This document shows, one piece after another, positions 8,414 through 17,032 of a stretch of 64,000 nt of DNA. The first letter of the stretch is position 1; each line of letters begins with the position of its first letter. Origin of the DNA: Sedimentisphaera salicampi (lineage in GTDB: Bacteria; Planctomycetota; Phycisphaerae; Sedimentisphaerales; Sedimentisphaeraceae); the NCBI RefSeq assembly GCF_002117005.1, contig NZ_CP021023.1, forward strand, positions 2,046,001 to 2,110,000, read 5' to 3'. The notes under the pieces are model-generated. The model did not search any database, was not told the origin of the DNA, and was given only the letters and a program-made list of their open reading frames with translations. A program made the translations under genes and the position numbers.

Positions 8414-9352
8414 TTGTGCGATTATAACGAAAAGAACGAAGCTGCTGTGAACGAGTTTATCGAATTCCTACGCTACGAGCGGGGAAGCGCAGAACTTACA
8501 ATCAGCTCCTACCGCAACGATCTGAAAGACTTCAGCAGATTTCTGGGGGAAGAAGACTTCGGCTCTATCTTTGAGGTAAGCCCTGAAATCATTCGTGCCT
8601 ACCTCACCCGCTGCAGCCTTGAAGGGCTCGGCAGGAAATCTGCAGCAAGGCGCGTTTCTTCGCTGAGGGCGTTCTATAAGCATCTCCTGCAGAACGGGAA
8701 GATCAGCGTTAATCCTGTTACAGGGCTTCGAACCCCAAAGCCCGATGGAAAGCTGCCGAATTTTCTCACGGAAAAAGAAATCGACTACCTGCTCAGCGAG
8801 CAGGACTTGAGCACGTGGCTCGGGGCGAGAGACAAGGCGATACTGGAGGTTTTATATGGGGGCGGCCTCAGGATCAGCGAGCTTACCGGCCTTTCAAGGA
8901 GCAGCTTCAGGAGCGGGGGGAGGATTGTGAAGGTGCGGGGGAAGGGCAATCGCGAGAGGCTCTGCCCGCTGGGCGAGAGAGCAGGGAAGGCTGTGGAAGA
9001 TTATCTCAGGCTCGCAGAGAATCACTTCAGAGAGTGCTGCAGAGCCTTTGATGAAGAGGCGGTGTTTTTGAACAGATTCGGCAGACGCCTCAAAGAAGGC
9101 GGGATAAGAAAGATGCTCAAGAAGTATCTGCTGAAGGCCGGACTCAGCAAATCTGCCACCCCTCACACGCTCCGCCACAGCTACGCCACCCATCTGTTAG
9201 ACCACAACGCTGATCTCAGGAGCGTGCAGGAGCTGCTGGGGCATAAATCCATCGCTGCCACTCAGGTTTACACGCACCTAACCACCAAAAGGCTCAAAGA
9301 TGTTTACAAAAAAGCGCACCCGAGAGACTCATTTACCGAACCTGAGCAGTAA
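8414..9352 (+). CDS. Tyrosine recombinase XerC/XerD
   Basis: This is a site-specific tyrosine recombinase of Xer length (about 312 residues) with an N-terminal SAM-like core-binding domain (FIEFLRYERGSAELTISSY) and a catalytic domain with the full set R-K-HxxR-H-Y: GGLRISELTGL, VRGKGNRER, HTLRHSYATHLL, LGHKSIAATQVYTH. Xer proteins resolve chromosome dimers at dif. No flanking att-like repeats or integrase cargo are seen, so a housekeeping role is favoured over an integrase. The start is not certain: TTG at 8414 is preceded by GGAAAGGGG, while the longest frame from ATG 8345 would overlap the reductase gene by 41 bp. Whether it is XerC or XerD cannot be told from this window. Confidence 0.9.
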   Translation: MCDYNEKNEAAVNEFIEFLRYERGSAELTISSYRNDLKDFSRFLGEEDFGSIFEVSPEIIRAYLTRCSLEGLGRKSAARRVSSLRAFYKHLLQNGKISVNPVTGLRTPKPDGKLPNFLTEKEIDYLLSEQDLSTWLGARDKAILEVLYGGGLRISELTGLSRSSFRSGGRIVKVRGKGNRERLCPLGERAGKAVEDYLRLAENHFRECCRAFDEEAVFLNRFGRRLKEGGIRKMLKKYLLKAGLSKSATPHTLRHSYATHLLDHNADLRSVQELLGHKSIAATQVYTHLTTKRLKDVYKKAHPRDSFTEPEQ

Positions 9353-9410
9353 AAATCCGGCTTTGCCCCAAAAAAATCAAAAAAATGCCCTCTCAGCCTC
9401 AAAATAAGCC

Positions 9411-9437
9411 TTTACAAAATAAATTTTTTCGTATAAT
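9411..9437 (+). promoter_or_regulatory. Sigma-70-type promoter of rplU
   Basis: TTTACA (9411-9416) and TATAAT (9432-9437) with a 15-bp spacer, 41 bp before the rplU start. The spacer is short, but the -10 box is perfect and preceded by T-rich DNA. Confidence 0.5.
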
Positions 9438-9478
9438 GCCTCTTTCCTTTATTAACTCAGTAATCAAGGTTTAAAGAT

Positions 9479-9832
9479 ATGTACGCAATAATAGAACAAG
9501 GCGGAAAACAATATAAAGTATCTCAGGGCGATGTGATAAACATCGAACTTACCGACCTCGAAGAAGGTGCGGAAGTTCTTGAGATGGATAAGGTTCTCTT
9601 TGTCAGCGACGGGCAGGAAATCAAGATCGGCAAGCCGTATATCGACGGTGCGAAGGTTACTGCGAAAGTGAAATACTTCGACAAGAAAACCGGCGAAGAG
9701 GCAGAGAAAACTGCTGTATTCAAGGGCAAGAAGGTTTACCCAACCTACTTCCGCAGAAGGAAGCACAGCAGAAAGAGAATTGGACACCGCCAGAAATATC
9801 TTCAGGTGATAGTGGATACTATCGAAGCCTGA
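9479..9832 (+). CDS. rplU: 50S ribosomal protein L21
   Basis: L21 binds 23S rRNA together with L20. The N-terminus MYAIIEQGGKQYKV and the C-terminal FRRRKHSRKRIGHRQKY region are the family signatures; 117 residues is slightly longer than the usual ~103 because of extra residues in the middle (DKKTGEEAEKT). In most bacteria rplU is followed by rpmA (L27) and often obg; here the next gene is folC on the opposite strand, so the usual cluster is broken. Its own promoter and a terminator frame it as a single-gene unit. Confidence 0.97.
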   Translation: MYAIIEQGGKQYKVSQGDVINIELTDLEEGAEVLEMDKVLFVSDGQEIKIGKPYIDGAKVTAKVKYFDKKTGEEAEKTAVFKGKKVYPTYFRRRKHSRKRIGHRQKYLQVIVDTIEA

Positions 9833-9860
9833 TTCAAGCTTAACAACACTGCAATACTTC

Positions 9861-9892
9861 AAGCCGCAGCCTTAAACGGGTGCGGCTTTTTT
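9861..9892 (+). terminator. Rho-independent terminator of rplU
   Basis: AGCCGCA (9862-9868) pairs with TGCGGCT (9881-9887) and is followed by a run of T's, about 30 bp after the rplU stop. Confidence 0.8.
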
Positions 9893-9922
9893 CATTCTGC
9901 AGTAAAGTTTGAAGAAGCGCAT

Positions 9923-9962
9923 AAAAAAGAGCCCTCAGCAGCGAAGCTTTGGGCTCTTTTGG
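9923..9962 (-). terminator. Terminator of folC, probably bidirectional
   Basis: AAAAAAGAGCCC (9923-9934) pairs with GGGCTCTTTT (9951-9960) around a 16-base loop. A and T runs flank both arms, so it can work on either strand between convergent rplU and folC. Confidence 0.75.
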
Positions 9963-9978
9963 TTTCAATTTTCATTCA

Positions 9979-11406
9979 TTACTGGCTCGCATTGGCTCTT
10001 GCGGCTTCCTTGATTCTGTTGAACCGCTTAATTGCATCGCCAACGAGATAAACGCTGCCTGAGATGCATATCACATCGCCTCTTGTAACTGCACTGCCTG
10101 CTATTTTGAGCGCATCGCCGAGAGAGAGGGACGTCTGGCACATTCTGCCGGTAAGTTCGTTGTATTCTTCTGCGAGCTCATCGGGGCTGATTGCCCTCGG
10201 CGAGGAGCTTCTAGTGAAGATCACCTTGTCCGCTCCATATTGGAGCTGGTCTAACATGCCGAGTATATCCTTGTCAGCATTGCAGCCGAAGATAAAGATA
10301 AGCGAATCATATGGTATATGCTGGCCGATTGTGGCGATAAGAGCCCTCAAGCTCGCAGCATTATGAGCAGCATCAACGATAACAGTAGGCTCGTTGAACA
10401 CCACTTCCATACGCCCTGGCATATGAACATTTTCGAGACCCTGAACAATGTTTTCATTTTCGATTTCGCAGCCCTTATTCTTGAGCTGGTCTATTATTGT
10501 AAGTGCGAGGCCGCAGTTTAGAGCCTGATGGTCGCCGGGGAGCGGGACCTTCAAATGCTCAAATTTGCTCGTTTCAGACTGAACGCAAATCCTTGTGTGC
10601 GGGCCGTCCTCCCTGCTGGATTCGAACCTGCTCGAGAAATCTACATTCACGCCGGTAACCCAGAGCGGAGCGTTCTTGGCCTCAGCCTCACTCTTGATCA
10701 CATCAAGAGCCCGCTCGTCCTGATCTATAGTTACCACCGGCACACCTTCTTTAATTATACCGGCCTTCTCTTTGGCAATCTGCTCGATTTTATACCCGAG
10801 CTGACGCTGATGATCTATGCTTATTTGCGTTATAGCGGTAATCAAAGGCTGAACTACGTTTGTGCTGTCGAGTCTTCCGCCGAGCCCTGTTTCCAGTACC
10901 ACGTAATCGGCTTTCTGATTCTTGAAATGCACAAAGGCCATAGCCGTGAGAAGCTCGAAAAATGTGGGCTGGATGTTTTCTTTAGCCAGCTTATCCACTG
11001 CCGGCTTTATCTGACGTACAAGGGCAGTCATCTGCCGTTCGGTAATATGTTTGTTGTTAACCGAGATCCTTTCGTGCATTGAAGTGATGTGGGGTGATGT
11101 GTACAGCCCCACCTTATACCCGCCAGCCTCAAGCATTCTTGCAAGCATAGTGGACGTAGAACCTTTGCCCTTTGAGCCGGCTATGTGGATGAAATTCTGC
11201 CCTTTCTCAGGGTTCTTCATCTCTTTCAGCAGCCTGTACATACGGGTGAGGTCGAAGGTGGTAATATTATATCTCAGCAGACGCTGTTTCTCATAGTCGG
11301 TATGAGAAAAGATATAATCCATCGCCTCTTTATAACCCCTGATAGCTTTGCCGGCGTCTTTTTTTCGGGAAGAGCTGCCCGATTTAGTTTTTGTTGTGCG
11401 TGCCAT
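9979..11406 (-). CDS. folC: Bifunctional folylpolyglutamate synthase/dihydrofolate synthase
   Basis: FolC adds glutamate to dihydropteroate and then to tetrahydrofolate in the cytoplasm, using ATP. It belongs to the Mur ligase superfamily: the P-loop IAGSKGKGSTSTML at about residues 75-88, the HITSMHERI segment, the central FELLTAMAFVHF and VVLETGLGGRLDSTNV motifs, and the IVDAAHNAAS motif near residue 345. The 475 residues include a Lys/Ser-rich N-terminal extension (MARTTKTKSGSSSRKKD) not usual in FolC. Start at ATG 11406. It is a single-gene unit, convergent with rplU. Confidence 0.95.
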   Translation of the reverse strand: MARTTKTKSGSSSRKKDAGKAIRGYKEAMDYIFSHTDYEKQRLLRYNITTFDLTRMYRLLKEMKNPEKGQNFIHIAGSKGKGSTSTMLARMLEAGGYKVGLYTSPHITSMHERISVNNKHITERQMTALVRQIKPAVDKLAKENIQPTFFELLTAMAFVHFKNQKADYVVLETGLGGRLDSTNVVQPLITAITQISIDHQRQLGYKIEQIAKEKAGIIKEGVPVVTIDQDERALDVIKSEAEAKNAPLWVTGVNVDFSSRFESSREDGPHTRICVQSETSKFEHLKVPLPGDHQALNCGLALTIIDQLKNKGCEIENENIVQGLENVHMPGRMEVVFNEPTVIVDAAHNAASLRALIATIGQHIPYDSLIFIFGCNADKDILGMLDQLQYGADKVIFTRSSSPRAISPDELAEEYNELTGRMCQTSLSLGDALKIAGSAVTRGDVICISGSVYLVGDAIKRFNRIKEAARANASQ

Positions 11407-11983
11407 AATCCAATTATTATATCATATAGAAAGAAAAAGTCAAATTTTTGAAGTTAATTCAAACATAAACCTATGATTTGAAACACTTTACATTAAAGAG
11501 CTGTTCAGTAGATACCCAACACAAAGTACTGGTTAATTCTACGCAATTTCCCAATACCTGTTCACACATTGGGCTAACAAAACACATTTACCTCATTAGA
11601 GCGGGCGGTGATTGAGGAGTAAGGCAGGATTAACAGGACAGGCTTACTCCTCAAACTCTGCATAACTTAAAGTTTACTCGAAATATAATCCACTTATTGC
11701 ACGTTTTTTGGCGGCAAGCAGCAAGCAGCGAGAAGACTTCCAGTTTGCCGCCGGCTCTTTGCCTGTGCCTATATACTGCATAATTGTTTTCAAAACAACC
11801 CTAACTTGTCGCAATATGGTGTTTTTTCTTCGCATAAAGGTGTTTAAGTGCAATGGGATTTTGTTATTATTACTTTCTCAATTATTCGCAGCAGCAGCCT
11901 GAAGTGCGGATTTAAGCGGAAATATTCCCTGAAGGGGCAGAAAAGCTGCTTCAGAAAAAACGATTTGATAACTGGAGACGCAA
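11407..11983. other. Intergenic region with a 12-bp perfect inverted repeat
   Basis: No credible gene. A perfect inverted repeat lies at 11612-11654 (separate entry). The stretch near 11700-11900 has only weak, unsupported frames. It probably contains the promoter of the sialidase-like gene, but I see no convincing -35/-10 pair. Confidence 0.5.
11612..11654. repeat. Perfect 12-bp inverted repeat enclosing an AGGATTAACAGGAC core
   Basis: TTGAGGAGTAAG (11612-11623) and CTTACTCCTCAA (11643-11654) are exact reverse complements around a 19-base loop. The loop (GCAGGATTAACAGGACAGG) resembles the CAGGATTAACA block of the dispersed repeats elsewhere in the window. No T-run follows either arm, so it is not a typical terminator. 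Confidence 0.7.
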
Positions 11984-13615
11984 ATGACTGTTCAAAAGCA
12001 AGCATTCGTAATTGCATTATTGGCCATCTTCTGCTCGGTACAGCTTGCAGGAGCGGGAGTTTTAAGGCCGCCGGAAAAGATTATCAAGGCATCAAGCGAG
12101 GATTATCCCTCGCTTAAAACACGGCATTTCCAAGGCATTCCAAGCATCGCAGTGAGCCCTGAGGGAAGAATCTGGGTAACATGGTATGCAGGGCCAACGC
12201 CTGCTGAGGATGAAAATAATTATGCTGTGCTGGCCACCAGCGGCGATGACGGGAACACATGGGAGGAAGTTATGGTGGTTGATCCCGACGGCCCTGGGCA
12301 GCTTCGAGCTTACGATCCGCAAATCTGGACAGACCCCGACGGCAAGGTTTGGTGGTTTTGGGCTCAGGCAAAAGCGTATGGGGAAAGAGCCCAAACATGG
12401 GCAATGACCGCTGAAAACCCGGATGATGAGCAGGCAGATTGGTCTGAGCCGTTTCATATTGCCGGCGGCGTACTGCTCGGCAAGCCAACAGTGCTCAATA
12501 ACGGCGACTGGCTTATGCCTATAAGCGACTGGGCAGGCCGGATCAGCCGCTCACCAAACGCTGCTACTGCCGCTGTTTACATATCAAAAAGCAAATGGGC
12601 AGGGCAGTGTTTCAGGCTTCAAGGCGCTGCGTTAGTGCCTCTTAAAGACCGGAAATTTGATGAGCATATGATAGTTGAGCGGAAAGACGGAAGCCTTTGG
12701 CTGCTGGCTCGAACCAAGTACGGCATAGGCGAGAGCTTTTCGAATGATGATGGAGAAACGTGGAGCGATGTGTCCAAATCAGATATCAAGCATACATCAT
12801 CAAGATTCTTTATTCGCCGGCTCAATTCTGGAAATCTGCTTCTCGTTAAGCACGGCCCGATAAATGAAAAAACAGGACGCGAGCGTCTAATGGCATTCAT
12901 CTCAAAAGATGACGGGGAAACGTGGCAGGGAGGCCTTATGCTTGATGAGAGAAAGAAGGTATCCTATCCGGACGGGCAGCAGAGCCCAGACGGCAAGATT
13001 TACATTACTTACGACCGCGACAGATACGGCGAAAAGGAAATCCTTATGGCCGTGTTCACCGAAAAGGACGCCTTGGCGGGCAAGACCGTATCAGATGATG
13101 TGCGTTTGAAGGTTCTAATCAGCAAGAATCCCTCTCCCCTGCCATTTGAGCCTGCCCTCCCTGAGCCGACTGCCCCATACAAAGCAAATAAATTCGACTT
13201 TGATGATAATTCCAGCGAATCACGCATCAATTTTTCCCGTCCGGCTGAGATTAAACCGCAAGACGGCGGGGATATCGATACCCTCGAAATCGGTGCGAGG
13301 ATTTGGTCTAACCGCAAATATGTATTCTGCGTACTTCCCGAGGAGCTGAAGGGTAAGAAATTCATCAGATCAAAGATAGAAAAGAGCAAGGCCAAGGCTG
13401 AGTCTGATGGATATGTCTATGTGATTGGAAAACAGAAGGCAATTGAAGATGAATTGCTGAAACAGGGCTTTGAGAAAACCAGCATACCCCAGTTTATCCC
13501 CTTTGCCCCTAAAGGCAGTTATCTCCGTTATGATGCCGTTTCAGTATATCAGAAGTACGTGAAAAAGGGTGATATAATCGAATACGGCAAATGGGGGATT
13601 ACCGTGGTTGAGTAA
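11984..13615 (+). CDS. Secreted sialidase/BNR-repeat glycoside hydrolase-like protein
   Basis: The 543-residue protein starts with a signal peptide (about residues 1-24, ending SVQLAGAG). The body is a six-bladed beta-propeller of the sialidase superfamily with three clear Asp boxes: SGDDGNTWEE, SNDDGETWSD and SKDDGETWQG. The MIVERKDGSLWLLART and GKIYITYDRDR segments are typical of the exo-alpha-sialidase-like group common in polysaccharide-degrading planctomycetes. Beyond about residue 400 there is a separate C-terminal region without recognised fold. Substrate cannot be fixed: proteins of this group include sialidases but also other exo-glycosidases and rhamnosidase-like enzymes. ATG 11984 is preceded by GGAG at a good distance. 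It stands alone, divergent from folC. Confidence 0.85.
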   Translation: MTVQKQAFVIALLAIFCSVQLAGAGVLRPPEKIIKASSEDYPSLKTRHFQGIPSIAVSPEGRIWVTWYAGPTPAEDENNYAVLATSGDDGNTWEEVMVVDPDGPGQLRAYDPQIWTDPDGKVWWFWAQAKAYGERAQTWAMTAENPDDEQADWSEPFHIAGGVLLGKPTVLNNGDWLMPISDWAGRISRSPNAATAAVYISKSKWAGQCFRLQGAALVPLKDRKFDEHMIVERKDGSLWLLARTKYGIGESFSNDDGETWSDVSKSDIKHTSSRFFIRRLNSGNLLLVKHGPINEKTGRERLMAFISKDDGETWQGGLMLDERKKVSYPDGQQSPDGKIYITYDRDRYGEKEILMAVFTEKDALAGKTVSDDVRLKVLISKNPSPLPFEPALPEPTAPYKANKFDFDDNSSESRINFSRPAEIKPQDGGDIDTLEIGARIWSNRKYVFCVLPEELKGKKFIRSKIEKSKAKAESDGYVYVIGKQKAIEDELLKQGFEKTSIPQFIPFAPKGSYLRYDAVSVYQKYVKKGDIIEYGKWGITVVE

Positions 13616-13807
13616 GCAGGAGAGCAGAGAAGGCGATAATATTACTTCAGAGATGGCTGAGCCTAACCCCGTACAGCTTGTACTGATGTTGTTCGCCGGC
13701 AGCAGCAAAGCTTCACGGTAAATAAAACATCAACCCCTTCTTGCCCAACACGGGCTTACTCGTTGAAAATTCACATATAATCTGAGTAATCAGTAGATTG
13801 ATTTGGA

Positions 13808-14560
13808 TTAGAGTTTTTCGAAATGTCTCTTGAGGCTCTGCACGGTTTTTGGCATCTTCCCGAGGTGGCAGGTGATATACTTCAGAATAAACTTTTCGAT
13901 ATACCATATCATCTCCCCGTCTTCTGCAAGCTGAATCGGCTCTCTTGCGAGAATCGCCCGCACAGCTGCCGGCTTGAGCGGGAAGCTCTCCCTTGCCTTA
14001 TTTCTGCACTGCGGGCAGTAAATCGCCACTTCCGTTTCGGAGAAAAACGCTTCCTTCCAGCTCTTATCGAATGCTCTCCCGCAGCCGCTGCAAAGCGATA
14101 CGTTCATTGAATTTCCGGTGAGCTCAAGCATATCGAGCTGGAAAAGGATGAGGTTCTTTGCAGCCTCAAGCTCGCTCGCAGAGGACACGGCATTCAGGAA
14201 ACCAGTAAACCTGTCATAAAGATCGGGATTAGGCTGGTTTTCGTTTACGAAATAAGATAGCAGATCAGCCGCGCACAGGGCAAAGTTCAGTCCTGCCCAA
14301 GACCTGCGGATCTTGTGGTATTTTTCGGTTATATCAAAGTCTGTAAGTGTTCCGAGGTTTGATTCGGCATACTTAGCCGGCAGAAACACCGCCTCGCCGG
14401 AAGTAAAGATTTCAATGTTGCCCGCAAGGCCTTTCGATTTTTTAGCCCCTTTGGCAATGAGACGGAGCTTGCCGTTATTCTTTGAAAATAGCGTGAGTAT
14501 GAGCGAGCTTTCTGAATAATCAACCTTGCGAATGCATACAGCAGTATCTTTCACTGGCAT
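13808..14560 (-). CDS. recO: DNA repair protein RecO
   Basis: RecO anneals SSB-coated single strands and helps RecR (and RecF) load RecA at gaps. The 250-residue protein has the N-terminal OB-fold (MPVKDTAVCIRKVDYSESSLI, family pattern), a helical middle, and a zinc-finger-like segment with CSGCG and, 20-odd residues later, CPQC. The length is normal. It starts 5 bp after the stop of the CorC-like gene on the same strand, so the two are likely cotranscribed. Confidence 0.95.
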   Translation of the reverse strand: MPVKDTAVCIRKVDYSESSLILTLFSKNNGKLRLIAKGAKKSKGLAGNIEIFTSGEAVFLPAKYAESNLGTLTDFDITEKYHKIRRSWAGLNFALCAADLLSYFVNENQPNPDLYDRFTGFLNAVSSASELEAAKNLILFQLDMLELTGNSMNVSLCSGCGRAFDKSWKEAFFSETEVAIYCPQCRNKARESFPLKPAAVRAILAREPIQLAEDGEMIWYIEKFILKYITCHLGKMPKTVQSLKRHFEKL

Positions 14561-14565
14561 AACTG

Positions 14566-15855
14566 CTACACCGCCTCAGCCTCGGCCTTTTTCTCGATTC
14601 GAAGCCGCTTGATTTTGCGTTTCTCCGCCGCCAGCACTGTAAACAGCAGGTTGCGGTAGGTGAAGGTTTCTCCGGGCTTGGGGATATAGCCCAGATGCGA
14701 GAAAACAAACCCGCCAACGGTATCATAGTCTTCGTCCTCGGGCAGCTCGATATCAAAATTCTGGTTCAAATCATCCACGTAAATCTGGGCATCCAGCTCC
14801 ACGAGATTCTCGTTTACCGGCTTTATAGAGGCGGGCGCCTTTCGTTCATACTCATCCTCAATCTCACCCACAAGCTCCTCAAGCACATCTTCTATCGTAA
14901 CGATACCCGCTACGCCTCCGTATTCATCGAGCACCACTGCAAGGTGCTGCTTTTTCTTCTGGAATTCGTGCAGAAGTTCGCGGAGGGTTATTGTTTCGGG
15001 CACAAAATACGCCTCACGCACCTTTTCTCTGAGGTTGAAGTCCTCGGTGTTTTTATCGAACTCGCTCAAAAGGTCTTTGGCGTAAACAAGCCCCACGATA
15101 TTATCAATCTTATTCTCATACACGGGAACTCTGGAGTGTCCTGCCCCGCGGATTATCTTCACCACATCCTCAAAATTCGTGCTTACTTCTATCGCCACAA
15201 GATCTGTGCGGGGTGTGATGATTTCGATGGCGTTTGTTTCATCAAGCTCGAGGATATTCTCGATCATCGCCATCTCTTCATTATCCACAACCCCCTCATC
15301 CACGCTCTTCTCAACAACGTCGAGTATCTCATCGTGTTTTTCCTCGATCTGCTCTTCTTCAGTGGAATGCTGAACTCCGGAAAGACGCATAACCACGATA
15401 TCATTAAGCCGAAATATATAAATTACCGGCTTAATAATCTGCGAAAGGAGCAGAACAGGTGCATACATAAGCCTGATTACCCGCTCGGGTACATATACCG
15501 AGAGCGGCCTTGGAATTACTATCGAGAACGTGCAGACGAGCACAAGCGAGATCAGGAATGCGTAAAAGAGCTCCGCCTCAGTTAAGAAATTATTCTCTCC
15601 AACAACAAAGAATCTAACAATGGTAAGCATTGCAGCGGCATTGAACAGCAGCTGAAAAAATCTCGCTGTCATACTCAGCTTTTCTGAATTTTCAGAGACA
15701 TTTCTCGCAAGCTCTTCTGCCTTATCCTTGTTTTTGGAGGTTTCCAGGAGCCTCCTTCTCGAAAAAGACTTGAACGACAGAGAACTGGCTGAAAAAAGAC
15801 ACGAGCCGACCGCCGACACTGCCGTAATGACGGCTAACCATCCAATTTCTTCCAA
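14566..15855 (-). CDS. CNNM/CorC-family membrane protein with CBS domains
   Basis: The 429-residue protein has the HlyC/CorC (UPF0053) layout: an N-terminal CNNM (DUF21) membrane domain with about three to four hydrophobic segments, then two CBS domains from about residue 200 (TPRTDLVAIEVS; HSRVPVYENKIDNIVGLVYAKDLL; HLAVVLDEYGGVAGIVTIEDVLEELVGEI is the second) and a C-terminal CorC_HlyC domain (DYDTVGGFVFSHLGYIPKPGE). The family is linked to magnesium and cobalt efflux/homeostasis; the 'haemolysin' name is historical. First gene of a probable two-gene operon with recO. Confidence 0.93.
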   Translation of the reverse strand: MEEIGWLAVITAVSAVGSCLFSASSLSFKSFSRRRLLETSKNKDKAEELARNVSENSEKLSMTARFFQLLFNAAAMLTIVRFFVVGENNFLTEAELFYAFLISLVLVCTFSIVIPRPLSVYVPERVIRLMYAPVLLLSQIIKPVIYIFRLNDIVVMRLSGVQHSTEEEQIEEKHDEILDVVEKSVDEGVVDNEEMAMIENILELDETNAIEIITPRTDLVAIEVSTNFEDVVKIIRGAGHSRVPVYENKIDNIVGLVYAKDLLSEFDKNTEDFNLREKVREAYFVPETITLRELLHEFQKKKQHLAVVLDEYGGVAGIVTIEDVLEELVGEIEDEYERKAPASIKPVNENLVELDAQIYVDDLNQNFDIELPEDEDYDTVGGFVFSHLGYIPKPGETFTYRNLLFTVLAAEKRKIKRLRIEKKAEAEAV

Positions 15856-15986
15856 ATTGTTTTCCTTTTCATATTAACAGCATTTCCCCTCTCGGGGGCC
15901 GGAAAACAGAAACTACTCATCCCCGTACCGGCGAAGGCAATTATAACCTGCCCTGTAAAATTTTCAAATATGAGGGGAAATTATTC

Positions 15987-17024
15987 TCAGAGGAGCAGTT
16001 TTTTCAGTTCTTTTGCCGCTTTTTCGGGATTATCAGCCATTGTAACCGCAGAAGATACCGCTGCGCAGCGTACTCCCGCCTCCCTGAGCTGCGGTATTGA
16101 GCCGGCTTTTATCCCCCCGATAGCAGTATGATACACCCCGCTTCCCTGCAGATGCAAAACGGCCTCTTTGATATATTTAAGGCCTGAGGGGTTCAGGCCG
16201 GGTTTCGTTTGCGTTTGGGCGAACGGGCCTATGCCCACATAATCCGCTCCCTGCTTGACTGCCTCTTGAAGCTCGGGGATATTGTGCGTGGTGAGCCCGA
16301 GGATCATCGGCCTTGGCGATATATCCCGCAACACCTCAGCGGGCACATCTTTGAGCCCGAGGTGCACGCCGTCTGCCCCGCTGGAAACAGCAATATCCGG
16401 GCGGTCGTTCACAATGCTCACCGCCCCCGCCTCTCTGCACCGGCGGGCGAGTATGCAGGCCAAGCGATAAACAAATCCGTCATCATCGCTTTTCGCCCTG
16501 AGCTGGATGCAGTCTGCCCCGCCTTTCAGGGCAGCCGAGAGCATCTTCTCGAAATCCGGCTCTTCCAAATCATCAAGCAGTACGTAAAGCCGCACATCTG
16601 CAAATTTTTCACGGGCATTCAACGCCCCAGAGATATCCTTCTCGAGCGTGTAAGCCTTGAATCTTGCCTCCTCAAACTCCGCCGCAGATTCCGGGCTGAT
16701 CGTTTGGGCGGTTTCTGATAGAACTCTAAGCGCCTCAGGCAGTCTTTTGGCGGCTGCTGAGAAAACATCTTCCGCGCTCTGCCTTTTCATCTGCCCCTGC
16801 ACTTCAAGCCCCGCACCTGGGTCTTTATCGCTTTCCCTGGCGGCAAGCATCCTGCCGGAATCCAGTTTTGCAGCCGCAGAGGAAATTTTATGCCTGAGGG
16901 CCTTCGCCCTCGCTGCAAGCGGCTTCGACCCGAGCACAAATCTTGCAAATTCCTCCATAACCCTGCACGCCTCACGCGAGCGGTTGAAGTTTGCATCTAT
17001 TATTCTGTAAATACTTGACTGCAT
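15987..17024 (-). CDS. thiE: Thiamine phosphate synthase with N-terminal ThiD2 domain
   Basis: The C-terminal half (about residues 145-345) is ThiE, which joins HMP-pyrophosphate and thiazole phosphate to thiamine phosphate: CIQLRAKS, VNDRPDIAVSSGADGVHLG, GIGPFAQTQTKPG and the AIGGI phosphate-binding loop. The N-terminal ~140 residues (YRIIDANFNRSREACRVMEE) match ThiD2, a small kinase-like domain found fused to ThiE in several phyla including Planctomycetes, thought to make HMP-pyrophosphate from HMP-phosphate. So one protein may do two successive steps. It begins 8 bp after the LptF/G stop on the same strand, an operon-like spacing with no obvious functional link. Confidence 0.93.
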   Translation of the reverse strand: MQSSIYRIIDANFNRSREACRVMEEFARFVLGSKPLAARAKALRHKISSAAAKLDSGRMLAARESDKDPGAGLEVQGQMKRQSAEDVFSAAAKRLPEALRVLSETAQTISPESAAEFEEARFKAYTLEKDISGALNAREKFADVRLYVLLDDLEEPDFEKMLSAALKGGADCIQLRAKSDDDGFVYRLACILARRCREAGAVSIVNDRPDIAVSSGADGVHLGLKDVPAEVLRDISPRPMILGLTTHNIPELQEAVKQGADYVGIGPFAQTQTKPGLNPSGLKYIKEAVLHLQGSGVYHTAIGGIKAGSIPQLREAGVRCAAVSSAVTMADNPEKAAKELKKLLL

Positions 17025-17032
17025 AATTCCCG

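Noticed and set aside
14695-15585. Long plus-strand open frame (296 residues) over the CorC-like gene
   Set aside because: Antisense shadow of a clear CBS-domain gene; no Shine-Dalgarno or domain.
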